A stretch of 64,000 bases of DNA from Sphingobacteriales bacterium. Its GTDB lineage: Bacteria; Bacteroidota; Bacteroidia; Sphingobacteriales; Sphingobacteriaceae. Positions 56,717 through 64,000 of this stretch are shown in pieces. Both the position numbers and the translations under genes were made by a program. The DNA lies in the NCBI GenBank assembly GCA_015655115.1, contig JAATFQ010000136.1, forward strand, positions 1 to 64,000, in the 5' to 3' direction. The notes beneath the pieces are model-generated. The model saw only the letters and a list, made by a program, of their open reading frames with translations, did no database searches and had not been told where the DNA came from. Numbering within the stretch: position 1 is the stretch's first letter; every line of letters starts with the position of its first letter.

Positions 56717-56836
56717 AGTAGCCCCTAGGGGAAAAATCTCGAATCACTTTTTTGAAGATCTGCAACGTTTAGCAGATAAATGATTTGAGAACTTTCAATC
56801 TTTCAGAGATACTATCCTTAGCTATTTTTTTAAGGT
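56681..56836 (-). ncRNA. ssrS: 6S-like structured RNA
   Basis: No protein is coded here, but on the minus strand a complete RNA gene can be drawn. A perfect -7 TATCTTTG is at 56848-56841; the 3' end is the terminator at 56681-56716. The fold is one long interrupted hairpin: outer helix GGAUAGUA with UACUAUCC, a large unpaired bubble on both sides, a second helix UCUCAAAUCA with UGAUUCGAGA (one mismatch), then the apical stem AUCUGC-GCAGAU with loop UAAACGUU. A roughly 155-base hairpin with a central open bubble is the hallmark of 6S RNA, which mimics an open promoter and binds RNA polymerase. No database match was made. Confidence 0.6.
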
Positions 56837-56840
56837 GAGG

Positions 56841-56848
56841 CAAAGATA
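56841..56848 (-). promoter_or_regulatory. -7 element of the 6S-like RNA
   Basis: TATCTTTG, a perfect TAnnTTTG match on the minus strand, a few bases before the predicted RNA start. A clear TTG at the right distance is missing. Confidence 0.5.
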
Positions 56849-57036
56849 AATATATATTTCAAAAATCTAAGGTAAATATTGCTCTTCTTTACACGGATAC
56901 AACAGATAATTATTTAATTCCCTAAATTTTAACCTTTTATGAAAAGAATATTTTATGAAAAAAACGAGTCTCGATTCTGTGGCCGTGATTTGTTGCATTT
57001 ATGAATACTAATTCGCTGTAATCCTTTTAATCAGAG
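56849..57036. other. AT-rich spacer before the IS remnants
   Basis: No gene or clear signal is visible here. The last part may still belong to the decayed IS3 orfA. Confidence 0.35.
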
Positions 57037-57210
57037 GCAGCGAATGAACTTGATATTGATGCATCCAGGTTGAGTAAATAGGGCAACAACCCACTATTTA
57101 ACGGTGGTAATATCCTGATGGATAAAGTCGGTCTCAGTGAAGAACAACAGGAGATCCAGGCGATTGAAAAAAGCACTAAAGAATGCGGAACTGGAACGTG
57201 ACAAAAGTCA
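57037..57210 (+). pseudogene. Decayed IS3-family orfA
   Basis: Pieces of an IS3 OrfA transposase protein are readable in two frames. First AANELDIDASRLSK, ending at a TAG at 57079-57081 where Trp is expected; then, in a second frame, NPLFNGGN and LSEEQQEIQ; then, after a one-base insertion near 57160, RLKKALKNAELERD, the conserved leucine-zipper-like region. The rest of the element is absent, so it is dead. Confidence 0.8.
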
Positions 57211-57289
57211 GTACAATTATAAGAGTTTAATGCATAAAAACCGCTACTCTCCTTTCATGTCATTTTTCTTAAAACACATATCGGAAATA

Positions 57290-57359
57290 ATGGGAGGAAG
57301 ATGTAAGTTGCTATACTTATAGAATATACGGAGTGTATTCTAATAAAAAGTCCTCCCAT
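57290..57359. repeat. Nested inverted repeats in IS debris
   Basis: ATGGGAGGA (57290-57298) is repeated inverted as TCCTCCCAT (57351-57359), and inside lies a second hairpin, GAATATAC-GGA-GTGTATTC (57321-57339). Possible remnant IS end or recombination trace. Confidence 0.45.
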
Positions 57360-57492
57360 AATAAGCAATACGCTGAATAAAAATGATAGTACATAATAAA
57401 AAAGGATGGATAGTTAGATAGATATACTAAGAATCGAAGAACTAAGTTAGCCCTCCTGAAAAATTTCTAAATTTGGGATTTGAATTTTGCAG
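57360..57492. other. Spacer among IS remnants
   Basis: No coding frame or hairpin is supported in this stretch. Confidence 0.35.
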
Positions 57493-57555
57493 ATGTTATC
57501 GGGTTACGAAGAGGTTTTACGATTATTACTACCTGAGTATATCAGAGAATTTTGA
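57493..57555 (+). pseudogene. N-terminal stub of a transposase (ISAon1-like)
   Basis: A 20-codon frame reads MLSGYEEVLRLLLPEYIREF and stops. It resembles the start of ISAon1-family transposase N-terminal proteins (…LLLPEYI..YFEL). The next residues appear broken by loss of bases. The family name is from memory and moderately sure. Confidence 0.5.
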
Positions 57556-57645
57556 GTTGAATCCGCTCGCAAATAGCCATTTGTTATCGAAATGACTTTG
57601 CTACAAGTGCTTTAAGGTTCGAAGCATAATTTAGTTAGCGACATA

Positions 57646-57846
57646 TTAATGTTCAGCCATAATCTGCGCTTTTAACTTTTCAGGATAATATATGTTTTTG
57701 TGAATATAACAGAATACGGCCTGCATATCTTTTGTTCTATGTTCGTTTGATCTGATTTCTGGCATATAACGCTGTAGAATATGAGCCAGCGTGAGCACTT
57801 GCATCCAGATAAGGTTTTCATTTCGCAGTATTTTCTGAAGTACCTG
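57646..57846 (-). pseudogene. Fragment of an AraC-family regulator
   Basis: Between two stops on the minus strand a 66-codon frame reads in part LQKILRNENLIWMQVL, then EHRTKDMQAVFCYIHKNI, then YYPEKLKAQIMAEH and a stop. This matches the linker and start of an AraC HTH domain (IHxNIYYPEKLxAxxIAEHFNIS). Both the effector part and the rest of the HTH are missing. It lies back-to-back with an intact AraC gene of the other strand. Confidence 0.65.
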
Positions 57847-57860
57847 CTAAGAACCAAAGC

Positions 57861-57898
57861 TTGAAAACTATTTATGCTAAACACTATCTTTGTTTAGC
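57861..57898 (+). promoter_or_regulatory. Promoter of the AraC gene with inverted repeat
   Basis: TTG (57861-57863), 21 bases, perfect -7 TATCTTTG (57885-57892). GCTAAAC (57876-57882) and GTTTAGC (57892-57898) form an inverted repeat across the -7 element, an operator candidate. Confidence 0.6.
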
Positions 57899-57917
57899 AA
57901 ACATCTATGATAAATTA

Positions 57918-58844
57918 ATGATGAAAAGTAATAATGGTGAGGTATTCGAAACATTGGAAGACCAATACCGATACATGAATATCCCCATCGGAACGATTCA
58001 ATTGGACTCAGAGTTTACCATCTTCAATCTGGCAGACCTGAAGCAGACTATGCCGTTTAGCTTACCTGTAAGCAGGCTGAACTTCTTTGTGTTTGGGTTT
58101 ATCAAAGAGGCCGAAGGCAAGTATCAAATTGATCAGCACACCTTTGATTTGAAACCCGGCACAATTTATTTCACTAATCCAGGACATTTCCGGTCTTTTG
58201 AATATACACACATTGCCCAGGCATATCTCATCACATTCGATGAGCTATGCCTGAAGGAGAATTTCCATCAGGATTTTTTTGAGGAATTTCCATTCCTATT
58301 AACTGAGACAGCACCTGCACTAGTTACAGATGCTCAAATTTACCAACAGTTTGAACGCCTTTACTTACAGATTTATCAGGAATATATTAGTCAATCGCCT
58401 TTTCGAACAAAAATAATTGCCAGTCTGTTTTTTGCTTTGTTGTTAAAGTATAAGGAGCATTTTGGCATGGGTTATAATCCAATATACGAGGGTAACCGGA
58501 GCTCCGAGATTGTTAAGCAATTCAGGAAGGATCTGGAAATGCACTTCAGGAACATTTCAGACGGTATAGCTCAGCACCCTTTCAGGATTCAGGATTACGC
58601 TGATGCCCAAAACCTTCATCCCAATCACGTAAGTAATGTAATCAAGAGCAAAACAGGAAAAACAATAGGCACGTGGATAACTGAGAAAAACATCACATAT
58701 GCTAAATCGCTGCTGCAGAACACCTCTAAATCAATAAAGGAGATTGCATATCAATTAGGGTTCAATGATTCTGCACATTTTAGCAAATACTTCCAGAAAC
58801 AGTGCGGAAACTCCCCATCTTCCTACCGTAATGATAAACATTAG
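57918..58844 (+). CDS. AraC-family transcription regulator
   Basis: Regulator of about 308 residues from ATG 57918; the longer frame starting at TTG 57861 is inside the promoter and is rejected. The N-terminal cupin-like sensing domain spans about 20-150 (FTIFNLADLKQTMPFSLPVSRLNFFVFGFI, FDLKPGTIYFTNPGHFRSFEY). The C-terminal AraC double HTH is clear: IQDYADAQNLHPNHVSNVIKSKTGKTIGTWITEKNITYAKSLL and SIKEIAYQLGFNDSAHFSKYFQKQCGNSPSSYR. It precedes three SDR genes in the same direction and is their likely activator. Confidence 0.9.
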   Translation: MMKSNNGEVFETLEDQYRYMNIPIGTIQLDSEFTIFNLADLKQTMPFSLPVSRLNFFVFGFIKEAEGKYQIDQHTFDLKPGTIYFTNPGHFRSFEYTHIAQAYLITFDELCLKENFHQDFFEEFPFLLTETAPALVTDAQIYQQFERLYLQIYQEYISQSPFRTKIIASLFFALLLKYKEHFGMGYNPIYEGNRSSEIVKQFRKDLEMHFRNISDGIAQHPFRIQDYADAQNLHPNHVSNVIKSKTGKTIGTWITEKNITYAKSLLQNTSKSIKEIAYQLGFNDSAHFSKYFQKQCGNSPSSYRNDKH

Positions 58845-58909
58845 AATAAGTCTTAGTTATATACACACTTATCTTAGGAAGCTACATTTTTCCAGGTTCT
58901 GAAACCGTG

Positions 58910-58917
58910 TACCTTTG
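58910..58917 (+). promoter_or_regulatory. -7 element upstream of the SDR genes
   Basis: TACCTTTG, a perfect TAnnTTTG, 26 bases before the first SDR start. No TTG is seen at -33, which fits a promoter needing an activator such as the upstream AraC protein. Confidence 0.5.
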
Positions 58918-58943
58918 TATAATAATAATTCAATACAAAGAAA

Positions 58944-59684
58944 ATGAAAAAATTAAATGAAAAGGTTGCTATTGTGACTGGCGCATCCCGCGGGATTGGT
59001 GCAGCGGTTGCAAAAAAACTTGCAGCAGAAGGTGCTAAAGTAGTTGTTAATTATTCAGGTAGTCAGGCTGATGCGGAGAAAGTTGTTCAGCACATCGTTT
59101 CCAACCAAGGCCTGGCAATAGCGATCCAAGCCGATGTCAGTAATGCACAAGACGTTAAAAGTCTTTTCGATTCTGCTATACAACATTTTGGAAAGGTTGA
59201 CATTTTAGTTAATAACGCCGGTATTATGATCACCAAGTTATTGAAAGACACAACCGATGAAGATTTTGACAAGCAGTTTAACGTCAATGTGAAAGGAACT
59301 TTTCTCATGCTGCGTGAGGCAGCTACCAAATTGGCAGAAAACGGATCAATTATTAACTTCTCTACTTCTGTTAACAGGGTAATGTTGCCTACGTATAGTA
59401 CATATGTAGCTACAAAAGCTGCGGTTGAGCAACTTACCCGGGTATTTTCGAAAGAAATCGGTGCGCGCGGAATCACGGTGAATACTGTCTCTCCCGGTCC
59501 AACTAATACTGAGCTATTCATTAAAGGCAAGCCACAGCAAGCCATTGACGGAGCCAAATCTCTATCTGCTTTTAACAGGCTTGGCGAGCCGGAGGACATT
59601 GCGAGTGTAGTTGCATTCCTGGCGGGAGATGATGCGAAGTGGGTCAGTGCGCAAAATATAGGTGTAAATGGAGCAATGGCGTAA
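58944..59684 (+). CDS. SDR-family oxidoreductase
   Basis: Classical SDR of 246 residues: cofactor motif VTGASRGIGAAVAKKLAAEGAKVVVNYSGS (the final serine pocket favours NADP), LVNNAGIMIT, catalytic Ser in INFSTSVNR and YSTYVATKAAVEQL (Tyr-x3-Lys), and GEPEDIASVVAFLAGDDAKWVSAQ. Closest in look to FabG or glucose-1-dehydrogenase-like SDRs; substrate unknown. Its N-terminal half closely resembles the TetR-linked SDR gene in this window, so they may be paralogues. It heads an operon with another SDR 26 bases on. Confidence 0.9.
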   Translation: MKKLNEKVAIVTGASRGIGAAVAKKLAAEGAKVVVNYSGSQADAEKVVQHIVSNQGLAIAIQADVSNAQDVKSLFDSAIQHFGKVDILVNNAGIMITKLLKDTTDEDFDKQFNVNVKGTFLMLREAATKLAENGSIINFSTSVNRVMLPTYSTYVATKAAVEQLTRVFSKEIGARGITVNTVSPGPTNTELFIKGKPQQAIDGAKSLSAFNRLGEPEDIASVVAFLAGDDAKWVSAQNIGVNGAMA

Positions 59685-59710
59685 TTGGAATCAAACAGAA
59701 AAAGTTAAAT

Positions 59711-60457
59711 ATGAATTCTTTAAAAAACAAAGTTGCTTTGGTAACCGGCGGAGCCAGGGGTCTGGGTAGAGCGATTGCTGAGCGGTATGCTGCGTTAGGC
59801 GCAGACATCGTAATCAATTATTCAAAAGATAAAGTCTCAGCCGAGGATGTGGTCAGCTGTATTCAGGCAATGGGTGTGAAAGTTGTCGCTATCCAGGCAG
59901 ATATCCGCCAACCGTCGGAAATTGAGCGACTGTTTCGCGAAGCAAAAGAAATGTTTAAAAAAATAGATATTGTTGTTGCTAATGCAGGTGTAGAATTAGT
60001 GGATGTACCTGTCGAAGAATTTACTGAAGAACAATTCGATCTTTTATTTGATACGAACACTAAAGGTGCATTTTTCACTTTGCAGCAAGCCGCTAAACAT
60101 ATTGCCGATGGTGGTCGTATCATAAATATTTCCTCAAGCACGACAGTTTATCCATTCGATGGTGTGGCAATATATGGTGGCAGCAAAACTGCCCCTAAGT
60201 ATTTGGTGGAGGTACTTGCCAAAGAAATTGGAGGCAGGGGCATTACTGTAAACTCCATTATTCCTTACGCCGTAAATAACGCAGGAATATTCACTGACCC
60301 AAACGAGCCGTCGATTAAGTGGCTGATTGAAGCCAATCCTATGAAACTACTTGCCGAAGTGGAAGATGTGGCCAACGTTGCGGAGTTTTTCGCAAGCGAC
60401 CTCTCCTCCTTCGTCAATGGGCAACATTTGCTGGTAAACGGAGGAGCAAGTCATTAG
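59711..60457 (+). CDS. SDR-family oxidoreductase (second)
   Basis: A 248-residue SDR from ATG 59711; a longer frame would overlap the previous gene and has no family sequence in its first 24 codons. Motifs: VTGGARGLGRAIAERYAALGADIVINYS, VANAGVEL in place of NNAG, INISSSTTVYPFDG and IYGGSKTAPKYLV with Tyr-x3-Lys. The change of the NNAG motif to VANAG is mild. Substrate unknown. It is followed by a broken third SDR. Confidence 0.88.
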   Translation: MNSLKNKVALVTGGARGLGRAIAERYAALGADIVINYSKDKVSAEDVVSCIQAMGVKVVAIQADIRQPSEIERLFREAKEMFKKIDIVVANAGVELVDVPVEEFTEEQFDLLFDTNTKGAFFTLQQAAKHIADGGRIINISSSTTVYPFDGVAIYGGSKTAPKYLVEVLAKEIGGRGITVNSIIPYAVNNAGIFTDPNEPSIKWLIEANPMKLLAEVEDVANVAEFFASDLSSFVNGQHLLVNGGASH

Positions 60458-60494
60458 CAAGCTCGCCGCTATAATTTAACAACATATAAACGAC

Positions 60495-61231
60495 ATGAAT
60501 ACTAAAAATTACACAGTCCTTATTACCGGCGGTGGTAGTGGTATAGGACTTGAATAGGCAAAAGAATTCTATAACGCAGGTAATAAAGTAATTATCTGTG
60601 GCAGAAGGAAAGAAATTTTGCAATCTGCAAACAGATGATGCCGGACCTCAACATTTTTGAATGTAACCTTGGGGAGCCTGCCGAACGGATTAAATTGGCA
60701 ACTGAAATCATCGGGCAATTTCCTGATTTAAACATGCTGGTTAACAACGCAGGAATACAGCGATTTTGGAACTTTGATAGTCCTCATGTGGCAGATCGGT
60801 CAGCTTATCAGGAGGAAATTGCGATAAATTTAGAGGCGCCCATCCACCTGATATCGCTTTTTATGGATCATCTACATACTGTTGGTTCCGCTACCAGTAT
60901 TAATGTGACTTCAGGTCTTGCATTTGTTCCCTACGCGAAAGTTCCTGTATATTGTGCCACCAAGGCAGGGCTTCATTCCTTTACCTTATCCTTGAGACGG
61001 CAGCTTAAAAATAGTGGAATAACCGTGCTAGAAATTATCCCGCCTGCGGTCGATACAGACTTAGGAGGGGAAGGGTTGCATACTTACGGTGTTAACGTAA
61101 GTGAATTTGCCAGTACGGTCTTTCAAAGGCTTGCCAATGGTGAACAGGAAGTAGGTTTTGGCGGATCTGAAGAAGTGAGGCAGTTTGGCAAAGATCAAAT
61201 CACAAAAAGATTTGAACTGTTAAATAAATAG
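60495..61231 (+). pseudogene. Broken third SDR gene (DltE-like)
   Basis: The frame begins MNTKNYTVLITGGGSGIGLE, meets an in-frame TAG at 60555-60557 (where Leu is likely ancestral), goes on to a TGA at 60636, and continues in another frame from about 60635 to the end. That part holds LVNNAGIQRFWNF, INVTSGLAFVP, VYCATKAGLHSFTLSLRRQL and VLEIIPPAVDTDLGGEGL. The relationship is to DltE-type SDRs. One stop plus one frameshift make it a pseudogene; the rest is otherwise intact, so the loss looks recent. Confidence 0.85.
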
Positions 61232-61404
61232 TTTTGCATCATCCCTTCCAATATACAAAAACCGGACATCGGTTCAATAACCGAATGGTCAGTTAAATCC
61301 TTCTTATACCTGGGCCTGTTTAACACTACAGGAGTGCGGAGTATTTAATTGTTGTTTATATTATGGATGAGCAAATAACGAAAATAGCAGTTTGATTTGA
61401 GATT
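61232..61404. other. Spacer after the broken SDR gene
   Basis: No gene is supported. A short hairpin (GGTTCAATAACC, near 61271) is the only structure seen. Confidence 0.35.
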
Positions 61405-61494
61405 ATGCAGGTACAAAATATGAGCAGAGGAATGGATGCAGGATATAACTCCTCCAGACCACATGAAGCGCTAAATGGTAAACGCCAATGGAGT
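61405..61494 (+). pseudogene. C-terminal fragment of an IS3-family orfB
   Basis: The frame contains GYNSSRPHEALNGK, the conserved end of IS3 OrfB integrases (YN..RPHEAL). Nothing of the DDE core precedes it. It has the same direction as the orfA remnant 4.3 kb to the left. Confidence 0.7.
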
Positions 61495-61518
61495 ATAAAG
61501 CCCTGCCGGCGCGTGTTC

Positions 61519-61553
61519 AAATTAATCCAACTTCTTTCAAGTTGGATTAATTT
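61519..61553. repeat. Perfect 15-base inverted repeat
   Basis: AAATTAATCCAACTT and AAGTTGGATTAATTT are separated by CTTTC, forming a strong hairpin just after the IS3 fragment and ahead of the ABC transporter gene end. Terminator of the minus-strand ABC operon or an IS trace. Confidence 0.65.
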
Positions 61554-61662
61554 GTATAAATTTGAATTCTCATCAGTAGGACGATTCGAAATCTGGGAGG
61601 GTTACAAGACACCGTTAATTTGATAACCATCACTACCAATATTTATCATAGCAATGACCTGC

Positions 61663-63957
61663 CTATTTTCTTTTTCTGCTAATTAATAGTATAGATCCTG
61701 CAGCCAATAGACATATAGGCAGAATACCTAAAAGAACTAACTTTAGTTTACCAATACCTGATGCAGATATTTTAATTAGGTTGTCAGTTGGCATAGGTCT
61801 GCTAGTATCAATAGGGAAACTCTCTTTAGAAAGCCAGCTAAAGAGTTGGGTAACAAATTGAAGATTTGATGTCTTAGGCTTAGTTCTCAAAATTTCGGCA
61901 TTGCTCATGATATCTGCATCTCCAAGTACAATCAAACGCTGATCTCGTCCATGAATAGACCGTTGCAACGCAATAGCAGGTGATCCTAAACTTCTTTGAT
62001 CACCTGCGCTTTGGTTGAATTTCCGATCCCGGTCTTCCAAATCCAAAGGCAATGCGGCTCTATAGGTCAATTTACTTTCAAGTGAAACAATTGGGGTCGC
62101 TTTATACCCACCTGTGGGGGTTGTTAAGAATGCCGCCGTGCCTTGTAAGCTCAGAAATGCATCCCCTTGACGCATTACGTCATAATATTTAGAAATTTTA
62201 GTAGATTGGGCACCCAGCTTGCCAAGTAAGAAATCAGGAGCATAATCTTTACTTTCCTGCACTAATGTTCCTTCTTCCATTACAACTCCAATCTGTTGGA
62301 ATATAGGAGTTAATACATCATGTCTTGCCGGCTCCCCCGCAATCAGCATGTTTTTACCGTCCTCTAAATATTTAAATAGGCGCTTCTGAGCTACAGGTGA
62401 AAATGGAATCTGTGGATCAGCAATTACGAGGATATCCAGATCTGGAGGTATTTGCGAAGTTTCCAAGTCAAATTTTTCAACATCAAATCCCAAATTCGGC
62501 ATTGAATATCGAAATGTTTTATCGGTTGCTACCAATTTATAATCGCGATCTCCATTCCGGTCGATATCTCTTTCCTGGTGCCCTATAATAAAGCCTACTT
62601 TAGGGACCTTTATTACCAATCTTTTAAGGGCGGCAGAAATCTCTGCTTCTGAGGGCTGGCGCTGCATGTCATCAAACAATCGCAAAAATGTTTGTTTGCC
62701 ATCTAAGGTTAATTGCCTCACCATCCGGTTTTCTTCGGGTCGAAGATCGATTATCTTTCGGATTTGTTCGGGACTCTTGAATATCTTAAAATCAACTTGA
62801 TTGGATTTAGCTATTTTCTTAGCTAAAGATTTAGTGCTTAGACCCGGGTTCATCTTGTAAAGCTTCTCATTTTTGGTAACATCGTAGAAATAAACAAAAT
62901 TAAACTTGGTATTTGGTAAAAAACGGGTATACATCCCAAACATAGCTATATTAGCCATCTGATTTGATGGCAATGATGAATGGGCATTTCTATCCAATAG
63001 ATTCACATATGTTGTGATGTGCAAAGGGTGTTTGATCTGTTTAACAATGTTCTGGCTTGCGACTGTCAACGTACGGCTTTTAGTAGCGGTCATATCATAA
63101 TAACCTATCAACGTTGGAATAGAAGTTAGGTAGCCTATGAACAAGACAACAATGGTAAGTATTGCATATCTCCCCGCGGCAATGTAACCTGGGTTTGATG
63201 CTCTTGCCGCCTGCATTTTTAGGATACTGAAACCAAGGAACATACCACTAACTAAAATAAAATACAATAGGTCTTTGGTACTAATAAGCCCACTAATCAT
63301 TTGGGTGGCGCGGCCTGAAATTGATAAAAAGTAGGTGATTTCTCTTAAAATATTGATATCCTGCCACAGGGTTCCAACATAACCCAATGCCGCTAAAGTT
63401 ACAAGTGTACTGATAGCGGCGACTACCTGATATGAAGTAATGGATGACATAAAAAGTCCAATGGCCGAATATGCACAAATAACAAGGTAAATACCAAGTA
63501 AGCCAGAGATTAACGAGTGTACGTCCAAGTTCTGGATAGATATTGCCCCGGTGATAATGACCACAATTAGGATAGCGATCAGCAATAATCCATAAGCCAT
63601 CATTGCAAAAAATTTACCGAATATAATTTGGCTAATCCGTATAGGGGAAGATAACAATAACTTAATTGAGCCACTACTTATTTCCCGGCTCATCAGGCCC
63701 ATTGTAAGTAATGGGATATAAAGAAAAAGTTTCGATTGCACCTGAGGAAAAAGTCCGCCATATCTTTCACTTGTAAATATATTAAAAGTTAGGTCGCTGA
63801 GTTTATTGCCAAGCTGCTGTGCGGCTTCCCAATTTCCAAGTAATGTTGTATATTGCAAACTAGTCTGAAAAGCGAATACAGTCAATATAAGCCATGCAAT
63901 TGGCGAATAGAATAACGTACTAAGCTCTGTTCTAGCTATTCTGAGAATGGTTTTCAT
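61663..63957 (-). CDS. GldF/GldG-like ABC transporter permease and auxiliary fusion
   Basis: A membrane protein of 764 residues from ATG 63957 (an upstream TTG nine codons earlier is less likely). The N-terminal 240 residues are an ABC-2 permease with six spans (SPIAWLILTVFAFQTSLQY, SREISSGSIKLLLSSPIRISQIIFGKFFAMMAYG). The rest is the extracytoplasmic GldG-like auxiliary part (GFIIGHQERDI, LDILVIADPQIPFSP, IALQRSIHGRDQRLIVLGDADIMSNAEI) and a last membrane anchor (LKLVLLGILPICLLAAGSILLI). Gliding bacteria have GldF and GldG as two proteins; this is the fused form common in non-gliding relatives. Transport substrate is unknown. Confidence 0.88.
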   Translation of the reverse strand: MKTILRIARTELSTLFYSPIAWLILTVFAFQTSLQYTTLLGNWEAAQQLGNKLSDLTFNIFTSERYGGLFPQVQSKLFLYIPLLTMGLMSREISSGSIKLLLSSPIRISQIIFGKFFAMMAYGLLLIAILIVVIITGAISIQNLDVHSLISGLLGIYLVICAYSAIGLFMSSITSYQVVAAISTLVTLAALGYVGTLWQDINILREITYFLSISGRATQMISGLISTKDLLYFILVSGMFLGFSILKMQAARASNPGYIAAGRYAILTIVVLFIGYLTSIPTLIGYYDMTATKSRTLTVASQNIVKQIKHPLHITTYVNLLDRNAHSSLPSNQMANIAMFGMYTRFLPNTKFNFVYFYDVTKNEKLYKMNPGLSTKSLAKKIAKSNQVDFKIFKSPEQIRKIIDLRPEENRMVRQLTLDGKQTFLRLFDDMQRQPSEAEISAALKRLVIKVPKVGFIIGHQERDIDRNGDRDYKLVATDKTFRYSMPNLGFDVEKFDLETSQIPPDLDILVIADPQIPFSPVAQKRLFKYLEDGKNMLIAGEPARHDVLTPIFQQIGVVMEEGTLVQESKDYAPDFLLGKLGAQSTKISKYYDVMRQGDAFLSLQGTAAFLTTPTGGYKATPIVSLESKLTYRAALPLDLEDRDRKFNQSAGDQRSLGSPAIALQRSIHGRDQRLIVLGDADIMSNAEILRTKPKTSNLQFVTQLFSWLSKESFPIDTSRPMPTDNLIKISASGIGKLKLVLLGILPICLLAAGSILLISRKRK

Positions 63958-64000
63958 TATGATTTTGGTTTGATAGTTGCGCAAATACGGTGTCCAGGGA
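63932..64000 (-). CDS. C-terminal end of an ABC transporter ATPase (partial)
   Basis: The last 22 codons of a gene entering from the right edge: SLDTVFAQLSNQNHNENHSQ, then NS and a TAG stop. SLxxVFxxLs is the usual end of ABC-2-type ATPases such as GldA. It overlaps the start of the fused permease gene by 26 bases, so the two are translationally coupled. Confidence 0.75.
   Translation of the reverse strand, partial: SLDTVFAQLSNQNHNENHSQNS

Overview
The window reads as a chromosome segment of a Bacteroidota bacterium, most likely a Pedobacter-like member of the Sphingobacteriaceae. The reasons are: many promoters with the Bacteroidota -7 element TAnnTTTG (often with TTG about 17-21 bases upstream) and few Shine-Dalgarno sites; lipoproteins with the SCKKD-type start; TonB and gliding-type (Gld) ABC proteins; a MexF/AcrB-type efflux operon; and TPR and PAS histidine kinases of the sort common in this family. 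No rRNA, tRNA, CRISPR or phage was seen.

Layout. 1-4.7 kb: the end of an outer-membrane protein gene, then sucA-sucB (2-oxoglutarate dehydrogenase E1 and E2). 4.8-9.4 kb: a light-response block with a LitR/CarH-type B12 photoreceptor regulator, a DASH cryptochrome, a TIGR01777 epimerase-like protein and a class I photolyase. 9.6-11.8 kb: a lectin-repeat lipoprotein and two FKBP-type lipoproteins. 11.9-19.7 kb: a fatty-acid degradation block (marR-fadN-fadA-fadE plus fadD) with an operator-bearing promoter in front of marR. 20-28 kb: a beta-barrel protein, an M61 peptidase, and an RND efflux operon (adaptor, pump, TolC). 28-45 kb: an N-acetylglucosamine-kinase-like protein, small signalling proteins, a large STAND-type NTPase with an unusual N-terminal domain, a PAS protein with a lone dimerisation domain, an S8 protease, a TPR histidine kinase, cobA with an Rrf2 regulator that shares its operator core, and a sigma-54 regulator facing a hybrid kinase. 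45-51 kb: SGNH and alpha/beta hydrolases, a nucleoside-hydrolase-like protein behind a short structured leader ORF, and class III ribonucleotide reductase whose glycyl-radical tail is a separate overlapping ORF, followed by its activase. 51-56.7 kb: TonB-domain protein, an MBOAT/SGNH acyltransferase pair, a TetR-controlled SDR, and a 2H phosphoesterase.

56.7-61.6 kb is the most disturbed part. It opens with a strong candidate for 6S RNA on the minus strand, then holds broken pieces of IS3 and another IS, a decayed AraC gene, an intact AraC gene, two intact SDR genes and one broken SDR gene, and another IS3 fragment. This looks like an acquired or rearranged cassette. The window ends in a fused GldF/GldG-like ABC transporter gene and the tail of its ATPase.

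The observations I rate highest are the Cys-Cys/His-His leader ORF with mutually exclusive stems (46441-46524), the 6S-like RNA (about 56681-56836), the split nrdD, the STAND NTPase, and the LitR light block. All functional calls come from reading motifs and recalled family patterns; no search was run.
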